From the NCBI GenBank assembly GCA_947069175.1, contig CAMTDV010001633.1, positions 58,324,102 to 58,388,101 on the forward strand: a stretch of DNA of 64,000 nt. The letters run 5' to 3'. A program made the translations under genes and the position numbers. Below, piece by piece: positions 56,865 to 64,000 of the stretch. The notes beneath the pieces are model-generated. The model saw nothing but the letters and a program-made list of their open reading frames with translations, had not been told where the DNA came from and did no database searches. The stretch comes from Scalesia atractyloides. Taxonomy: Eukaryota > Streptophyta > Magnoliopsida > Asterales > Asteraceae. How positions within the stretch are numbered: position 1 is the stretch's first letter; each line of letters begins with the position of its first letter.

Positions 56865-57534
56865 TGTTGGGGATAGAATTTTAGTGTTTATGGATCATGT
56901 ATCCTCTATTGAGTCTGGATCATGGATCCTCAAGTTATGGTGCAGGAAGGCTAAGGATCACTGATTCTCATTATTATTCTAATTAACTAACAATTGTTTC
57001 CAGTATATTATGGTCTTGTTTTGTAGGTGCATTTCGAAGAGGGCTTATTCTAACCGGGAATCAAGGGGAATATACTCTTATTCCACGTGTAGGGAGTTCG
57101 TGACCGTTGATAGCGAACGTGGGATATTGCCATAATTTCGGATAGTTAGTTAAGGATAATTTTTAGCTGGTTATTAGGGGTATTGAGCTTGATAGAAAGA
57201 CACTGGCACATTTCTGATAACACACAACACTACACATTTACTCTCGAAATACTCTTCTGTTTCTCTGGAGAACAATAACACTAGAAACGATTGTAACGAG
57301 CTCAATATTTCCGAAGTTGTAATTGTTCTTATCTAATATAGTTAATAGTGATAGTTTTCACTATCCGAGGTTTTTTATGTCGGAGATCATTCGTTGATCA
57401 AGGGCTTTTTCGTATAAATCTCGGTGTTCTTTGTTGATTACATTCATATCTTGTCCATACATTAGTTTGATACACAAACACTCAACCTCACATTCAAAGT
57501 TTGGTTACATTATCCTTAATCAGATTTTTGACCA
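56865..57534 (+). repeat. Extra Gypsy-2 LTR (solo or truncated)
   Basis: A third LTR of the Gypsy-2 family with the same left flank (TCTTAAAAG) as the 5' LTR at 22546. It ends ...TTTTTGACCAAAA and then diverges to CAAAAAGGATTG. It is either a solo LTR left after LTR-LTR recombination or the edge of a segmental duplication. The 5-base flanks do not match cleanly. Confidence 0.82.
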
Positions 57535-58840
57535 AAACAAAAAGGATTGTTGTTTTTGAATAAATTTATTAGTATGATATATGTAGTTGTTATTCTTCTT
57601 GGACTTTAAACATATATTATATTTAATAATTTAAATTAAATAATAATTATCTACAATTAAGGAATTAAAATATGATTTCTAACCTAGTAATTAATATAAA
57701 TAAATAATAAGATATTTTATGGAACTTTATCCATAATTATCTACAATTAAGGAATTAAGATGTAATTTATAACCTAGTAATCTTCCTATATACTAATCAA
57801 TGAAAATCTTTTCTGGATACGTGTCACTTTCTGGTGATTTCTCACATTATTTTCCTATTTATCTCTTATATTAAATATTTTCGTATTTATCTCTCGTATA
57901 AATAACAATAATAAAAAAAATTAAACAAGATATTAGATAAGAAAAAATATATTTTTTTCTATAAATAATTTAAAAAAATAGATAAGAATGAAGGTTTGCT
58001 TTTATTATTATCATAGTAAATTTTAATAATAATAATAATAATAATTTTAAACAAAAAACCCAGATAAGAATAAATATTTGTTTTTCTATAAATAATTTAA
58101 ACAAAAATTTAGATAAGGATTAACGTCTATTTTTATTATGAGTAAATATATATACTTTTGAGTTGGGTGATTAATATTATGGTAAATTAGGAATCAAAGA
58201 CTTCCCTTTAATATATACTTAATAATTATATTATTTAGAATTAAATAATATTTTAAGGTCAGGCATATGTGTCTATTTAGCCTAATAGTAAATAAAAAAT
58301 AAAGTTATTTATGGAACTTGTGTAATACACAGGGTTCTAACTTAGTTAATATAAATAAATAATAAGATCTCTTTTATGGAATTTAATCCGTAATTTCTTG
58401 AATTTTTAAACATATATTAAATAATAATTATCTATAATTAATGATGCTCTAGAATAATGACAAGTGTCCCTCTATTGGTTTCTTTCATCATATAGTATAG
58501 ATATAGATCAGGGTAAATAAATGACTAAATTCCCTAACTTTAATGTTCTCAAAACCCTTTCTTCATTTTTACTTTTCCTATTTTCTTTTGTGGTTGTAGG
58601 TTTTTTTGACGCGCAAAAATTTGTTATTCTGGATTTTTATTATCAGCTTTTTAACATTTTTAAACCCTCTAATTTATTACTTAAGTTATTTAAAGGGCAT
58701 TTGGATATTTTTAACTTATATTTTTGTCTTAGTATGTACGTTACGTTAAAATCATTTTCTCCAAATATCGGTTAATGAATATTTATGAAAGAGATACGAA
58801 AATTATTAAAAGCTCGAATTTATCGTGAGGGTTACACATG
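57535..58840. other. AT-rich non-genic DNA with internal repeats
   Basis: A block ATAATTATCTACAATTAAGG recurs at about 57,641 and 57,732 with flanking TTCTAACCTAGTAAT. GTGTAATACACAGGGTT at about 58,320 is the inverse of the CCCCGTGTATTACA motif near 22,440 and 56,762. ATACTAAT and AGTATAG sequences at about 57,790 and 58,495 may be ends of a small dispersed element. The ORF 58521-58775 is hydrophobic by AT bias and not accepted. Confidence 0.5.
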
Positions 58841-58845
58841 ATCAT

Positions 58846-59561
58846 CATACAGTTGACCAATGAAGTCATACATATCCTGCACGTGAACATAAGAAAATAT
58901 TGAGAACAATTGTTAGAAATCATAAATAATAATAAGGATCCTTATCCTCTGAGTTCATGCACTACCTACTAAGGATAACTGGTCGAGGCAACATCTCAGA
59001 ATATTGGATTCATAATTATAAAAATCTAAGCCCTAACAGTAATTAAGACAAATATTAATAACAAAAAATATGGAACTTATAAGTTATAACATTTCTTGTC
59101 ATCCGAAATTCCTAATATATCTTTTTAACAATTTTGGATCACTGGCGGATTATTGGAGTATCAACGTGTCACAAGCAAAACCACCTGATCATATCCAACT
59201 CCACTAGACTATAATGCGGATACACTAATTCGGGATGAAACCCAATAAACCTGGAAAAAAAACTCCCTTGTAGAAATCGAATCCATCCGCTTAATAGAAA
59301 TGTTATTCGAGCACCGCAAGACCACCCTGATCAGAACCACTGTGTGGTGGTTGCTGGTCTCCATGACCATTACTCCAACTACAATCGAATAAACACAAAC
59401 AAACGACCATATTATCGATGAAAGGGTTTTTAATCAAAACGACAGTAGTAATCCCTAACTTACAGTGGACTAAAATCAACATTGGTGTAATAAAATGTGC
59501 TTAATATACGTACCATGGGCGTGTTCATTGTGCACCTCGAAAGTGAATTCCATTATCAATG
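58846..59561 (-). pseudogene. Possible small host gene or remnant, unrecognised
   Basis: On the minus strand an ATG at about 59,560 begins MEFTFEVHNEHAH with a donor (CATG/GTACGT). An acceptor (GATTGTAG) is followed by a Gly/His/Gln-rich stretch near 59,330-59,395. A last acceptor (CACGTGCAG) precedes DMYDFIGQLYDDHV and a stop at about 58,848. The exons look plausible, but phases between them are uncertain and I do not recognise the protein. A repeat shared with 62.4 kb lies in the would-be intron. Confidence 0.25.
59046..59293. repeat. Dispersed repeat, copy 1 (partner at 62,446-62,692)
   Basis: AAGACAAATATTAATAACAA, GTCATCCGAAATTCCTAA, GATTATTGGAGTATCAACG and GAAACCCAATAAA occur in the same order at 59,046-59,293 and 62,446-62,692, with moderate divergence. 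It appears non-coding; the repeat family was not identified. Confidence 0.75.
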
Positions 59562-60091
59562 ATTGGGGCGATCGTCAATGGCCATTCGCCAGAGCTGCAC
59601 TGATTTCGCCGGTGAAGAAGAAGGGGAAAAGGGAAAGTGAAGAATGGGGTGTCAGAAGATTATAATGAAAAGATAAGGGTGACTTAAAGAGTGGCTAGGA
59701 AGATTCGTAGGTGAAAAGACCAGATTGCACCTAAATCTAACGATCAATATAACTGTTGACTAACGGTCGGGAGCAGATGGTAATGAAATACCCGTGTAAG
59801 GGTTTTAGAAGGCAAAAACTGAAAATAGGGAGGCAGTAGACAATTTGAACTAAACCACAAAGAGGCAAATTACACTTTACTCTATGTACAACTATTAAAC
59901 CTTTGGTACATGGATGTTAATTAACAAGTTTATACACAATTTATTTAAAATTTTGATAGCTTCAATACTATGTTAGTGTGTACATGCTATATCATTCTAA
60001 AACACACACTACAGTATATATAAGCATTTATTACATAAGTGTTATATTTTATTACTCATGTACTTATATTCTATGTATATACTACACTTAC

Positions 60092-61567
60092 TGTCGCACC
60101 TCAACTGATGGCGGAAACATCGGGATAAAACGAAAACAAGATTGCAAGAGACTTCATAACACTAATTATGACAAGTATTTAATAATTACTTTTTACGTTG
60201 CTTGAACTAGGAACACTACAAGTTTAAAATGAATAATGTACAATAAGTATTCAAATAAATAAATTTCATTTCATTACAATGATTTTTGTACGAGTATTGG
60301 AATCGAGATACAAAATGACTGAAAAAAATTACAATACAACGAACATTAAAATTTAAATGCGCTTCTAGGCAATCCTACTAGATTCATCTGTCACAATCCT
60401 GCAACATGTAATAAAAGCATGGACCAGTACCAAAAGCACTGGCGAGCATACAAGTTTGAATATAAGTATATGTATAAAAGTTTGTCTCAAATCCACATGG
60501 CATTTTATATTCAAGTTGAAACGAGCATACATAAATAACTTACGCGTAGCAAATAGTATATAATTAAAATCTTTAACTAGCATGCATGACAACCTAAGCA
60601 TCACAATATCATGAGAATACAAGTTGAAACTAACAAGCATAAACTACCTAAGCATAACAATGAACGTGTTCGATGGCTTGATTATTTAATTATAATCGAT
60701 TGCGTAAAGTGGATTTTGTATACATATTGCACCAAAAAATGCGTTAAAGCGTAAAAAGGGTCGAGTATGCTCACAGTTTTGCAAAGCTTCCTTTGTGATT
60801 TCGTGAAGAGTTGGAGGTTGGAGCTTCAAGCTTCCTTTAAAACACTTAGTTTTTTCTTTTAGAACTCTTAGAGTTCTCTTCCTTGTTTGGAAGATTTGAG
60901 AGAAGTAGAGAGGTTGAGAGAAGAATGGTTGGAACACTTAGTGTCCTTTTAGAATTCTTGATTTTAGAGAGATTGAGAGAATTAGAGATGGAGAGAAGAA
61001 TGGTGTGAAGAAAATGGTAGGAGTAGGTTGGTATTTATAGGTAGAGAAGGTGGAAAATGGTGAAATATGATTGGTTAAAGAAGGTGAAAGAGGATTGATA
61101 AGATGATTGGTGGAGAAAGGAGGTGGAAAATGGTGAAATATGATTGGTTAAAGAATGTGGAAGAGGATTGAAAAGATGATTGGTGGAGAAAGGATGTGGA
61201 AAAGGGTGAAATATGATTGGTTAAAGAATGTGGAGAATGGTGAAATATGATTGGTTAAAGAAGATGGAAGAGGATTGAAGAGGTGGAAAGATGATTGGTA
61301 TATTTCTTGGTATTTCTTGAGTATATATTATGTAATTGAGTATATAAAAAGTATAAAAGTATAAAAGTATAATTCAAGTATTGAGGATGTGCGTATAAGT
61401 ATTTATACTTATAATTGTGTCGGTTTGCGTATAAATACGTATTTAAATGATCGGTTGTGTGAAAAAAATATGTATAAAATATGAATTTTATTATAATTAA
61501 CGCCTAGAAAATAGGATACGAATATGAAATTTTATAAAATAAGAATACCAAAATACGAGGCGTTACA
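60092..61567 (-). mobile_element. Solo LTR related to LARD-3
   Basis: On the minus strand it runs TGTAACGCCTCGTA...GGTGCGACA, matching the LARD-3 LTR at both ends (GCCATCAGTTGAGG and ATGTTTCCGCCATC-like blocks). The flanks CTTAC (60087-60091) and CTTAT (61568-61572) are a near-perfect 5-base target duplication. At 1,476 bases it is shorter than the LARD-3 LTR, so it belongs to a related subfamily. ORFs inside it are not genes. Confidence 0.85.
61043..61290. repeat. Tandem repeats of GGTGAAATATGATTGGTTAA units
   Basis: Four units carry GGTGAAATATGATTGGTTAA, three spaced about 75 bases apart and one shortened, with GAGGATTGA and GATGATTGGTGGAGAAAGG blocks between. They lie within the solo LTR. 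Confidence 0.85.
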
Positions 61568-62149
61568 CTTATATTCTACACATATCAAAGTTACAAATCC
61601 ATTTTAACAAAGGTAATTGGTGATGAGACAAAAAAAAATTGGGTACAAGGAAATTTTTTGTTTTATATTAAAGTGTATTTTGTCTAGGTTCAATCTTCGT
61701 TAAGACACCTTAATAAGAAAAGTAGAAAACCATGCATTAACTTTCATTTAATTGGAAAACAATTCAGTTATATGAAATGATTGGTATAAAGAGTTTTGAA
61801 ATGGTTTAGGATTTAAAGCAACGTATAAGATCATACGTAATGGGCACTATAGAAGCATGAAATGATTTGATAATGTCCTTAACATTGTCCCTTAGACATT
61901 ATAAGGGCATGGAGAAAGATGAGCATGTCTAGAATAATGCCCAAAGAGAAAAAAAAATAATGGAAATTAATGAATGAATGGCCATTAAAGGACATTAACC
62001 ATTACACAATTTTTGAAGGGGCATTATGATGGTGATGTGATGAAAAATGCATCTTATGGGACATTAACCATTACCCATGATTTAATATGAAAAACATACA
62101 AGATTAAATTTTGAAAGTAATTACAAAATGGAATAACAAATGTGGTACG
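61568..62149. other. AT-rich DNA left of the SINE
   Basis: Short repeated blocks such as GGACATTAACCATTAC (twice, about 61,990 and 62,058) and several GGGCATTAT / ATAATGCCC inverses suggest a decayed small element. No gene is seen. Confidence 0.4.
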
Positions 62150-62445
62150 ATTCCTTGTGGTGGAGTGGTTGGGGTAAAGATTGGTGTTCCTTGTGACCCA
62201 GGTTCGATTCCCACTCTCCTCATTATTTTTTGCGGCAGGTGAAGAGCGAATACGGGTGGTGTCGGTTCGACTTGGATGGGAGGCGAGGTTTTACTGATTA
62301 TTCCATTGTCGTTCCTTCCGGCGGGTGGAAGTCGGGTTTCCGTGCATCTTGGGAGAGCCAAGGGCTGACGGCGGTCGAGAAGTCGACCTTGGCCACAGCG
62401 CCCGGTGTCACCGTGGTTGACACGTCGTTCCTTGCCGTTAAAGAA
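62150..62445 (+). mobile_element. tRNA-derived SINE
   Basis: The head has an A-box-like TGGTGGAGTGGTTGG (62,158-62,172) and an exact B box GGTTCGATTCC (62,201-62,211). A GC-rich body of about 210 bases follows, then TTAAAGAAAAGACAAAT. This is the layout of plant tRNA-related SINEs, copied by LINE enzymes. No clear target duplication was found. The minus-strand ORF across it is a shadow of the body. Confidence 0.75.
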
Positions 62446-62692
62446 AAGACAAATATTAATAACAATGTGTAACAACAAATATGGAACTTATAGCATTTAT
62501 TGTCATCCGAAATTCCTAAAATATCTTTTTAACAATTTTAGATCATTGACGGATTATTGGAGTATCAACGGGTCACGAGCGAAACCACCTGATCATATTC
62601 ATCTCCACTAGACTATAATGTTTATACACTAATTCGTGATGAAACCCAATAAATCTGGAAAAACTCCCTTGTGGAAATTGAATCCATAACCT
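62446..62692. repeat. Dispersed repeat, copy 2 (partner at 59,046-59,293)
   Basis: Second copy of the 59-kb repeat, directly after the SINE tail. The stretch GAATCCATAACCTAATGGTC, absent from copy 1, continues to about 62,760. Confidence 0.7.
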
Positions 62693-62759
62693 AATGGTCC
62701 CTAAGCCTTATCTCATTTTCAAGATGCCACTGGACTATAATATCATTGATCTAAATTCC

Positions 62760-64000
62760 TAAATATGATTTAACTGAAATGTTGCAAAATTTAACTTTGT
62801 TAATTTAATTGACCACCTGCCCTATGGGAATGCAAATTTCTCTAACAACGTGTTTTTCGACAAATTAACTATATCAAATACAAAGCACATTTCATATATA
62901 AGAACCATTTAAAAAGTGTCATGTAGCATCCAATCAATTATAGAGAAATGATAAAATAATAACCTAAATAATATCAATTATATTGAATTCCCTATAATTA
63001 TGCTAACAAGCAATTAATTTTTATTTGAATCTTTCTTTTGTTTTCAATGTGCTTATCTAATTCTTCATAAAGAAAAGTGTTTGTATCATTCACATATGTG
63101 ATAAAATCAATTATCTTGATTAATTTTCATGTGCTAATATAATTCAAAGTGCTACTTTATATATGCATTGTTTTAGTGTGTGTTAATTTAACTTTTTTAA
63201 ATGCTAAGATATGTTCTTACGGTTTGTAGGATAAACATGGTTTATACCATAACCAACCCATTAATTTAGAAATATACTTCTCCTCATAAAAAGCTATTCA
63301 ATTTTCTTTATTTTTTATTTTTTAACTTTCAACCTTACATGTTTAACACATTTTCTTTTCTTTTTAACTCTTTAACTTTTCAACCTTCCATGTTTAACCC
63401 TTATGCTTTTTAATTTTTTTTTTACTTTTTAACACATATACTTTTAAACCTTCCATGTTTAACCCTTATACTTTTTATTCAATTTTTTTTACTTTTCAAC
63501 CCTTATAATTTTTATTCATTTTTTTACTTTATAACTTTATACTTTTAAACCTTTACATTTTCATTACAAAGAGTTTATAGTCACAATTTTTTTATAGTTT
63601 AACGGCCCAGTTGCAACGTGTGTGTCCTACGTCGACGTAGTTATTTTTTTATATTTTACGTATCAGTTAAATTTTTACGAGTTAAGATGCTGCAAGATGT
63701 GTGTGTGGTTCAACGACTTTTACTATTATTTATTTACTTTTAGCCCTATACTTTTCAACTTTTACAAACTTGTCACAAAATTTTGTTTTACGTTAATTCT
63801 AAATAGAGTAAACAAGCTACAACGCGGGTGTGTGGTTCAACATTTTTATGTTTAATGTCCCAATCGCAACACGAGAATCCTAAGTCGACTTATTATTCTT
63901 TTGTATTTTTACGTTTCATTCTAAATTTTCGTATTAACACACTACAATGGACGTATGTGGTTTAACGTTCTGCTGCAAAGTGCAGGTCCTAAATACCAGT
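62760..64000. repeat. AT-rich DNA with degenerate minisatellites
   Basis: From about 63,290 to 63,560 the block AACCTTCCATGTTTAACCCT repeats with T-rich spacers. From about 63,600 to 63,990 another diverged unit contains TGCAACGTGTGTG-like, GTGTGTGGTTCAAC-like and TAAGTCGACTTA-like pieces. The ORF 63622-63855 is accidental. No gene is seen in this stretch. Confidence 0.6.

Noticed and set aside
56865..57534. Firm call of a solo LTR with target duplication
   Set aside because: Left AAAAG and right AAACA/AAAAC do not match cleanly and the exact LTR end is uncertain; duplication edge remains possible.
58521..58775. Hydrophobic 84-residue ORF
   Set aside because: Phe/Leu-rich translation of AT-rich DNA; no start context, domain or neighbours to support it.
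62104..62478. ORFs on both strands across the SINE
   Set aside because: Explained by the GC-rich SINE body; A and B boxes give a better account.

Overview
The window is plant nuclear DNA. It holds intron-rich genes with GT-AG splice sites, Ty3/gypsy retrotransposons with plant tRNA primer sites, MULE and hAT miniature elements and an AT-rich background. The retrotransposon types (Tat lineage with an antisense gene, Tekay/Del-like chromovirus) and the QUA2 sequence indicate a eudicot; Asteraceae is plausible but is inference only. I found no bacterial, organellar or free viral genes.

Left end (1-8.3 kb): two ordinary host genes on the minus strand. The first is the 5' part of an APRL-type thioredoxin-fold protein (two coding exons, running off the left edge). 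The second is a complete QUA2/TSD2-type pectin methyltransferase gene, which I could splice from eight coding exons into a 698-residue protein. Between and inside them lie small repeats: an intronic TTA-flanked MITE, a 330-bp hairpin element and a 60-bp tandem duplication.

Middle (8.7-57.5 kb): a nested transposon cluster. Two related MULE-type elements (8.75-9.92 kb and 9.98-11.26 kb, the second with a perfect 9-bp target duplication) are followed by Gypsy-1 (11,394-21,576), a Tat-type element with an internal deletion in gag-pol and a five-exon antisense gene. Gypsy-2, another Tat-type element, starts at 22,546 and ends at about 55,610. It is split by three insertions: LARD-3 (27,875-39,727), a coding-free LTR element whose own 3' LTR carries a 4.7-kb terminal-inverted-repeat element full of palindromes; a 465-bp hAT-like MITE at 40,931; and Gypsy-4 (42,650-53,436, minus strand), a Tekay/Del-type chromovirus with nearly identical LTRs. 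Joining the flanks of each insertion restores continuous Gypsy-2 reading frames. A second copy of the DNA left of Gypsy-2 follows at 55,611-57,534, without Gypsy-1, and so shows the empty insertion site of Gypsy-1.

Right end (57.5-64 kb): AT-rich DNA with a possible small gene remnant, a solo LTR related to LARD-3 (60,092-61,567), a tRNA-derived SINE (about 62,150-62,445) and degenerate minisatellites. No complete host gene was recognised here.

The retrotransposon frames are all broken. Most of the stops I could judge against a sister element fit C-to-T decay (Gln, Arg or Trp codons turned into stops), as expected of methylated, silenced copies. The least explained items are the palindrome-rich element inside LARD-3, the tRNA-like modules inside the Gypsy-4 LTRs, the antisense gene shared by Gypsy-1 and Gypsy-2, and the excess of GGATCC in Gypsy-2.
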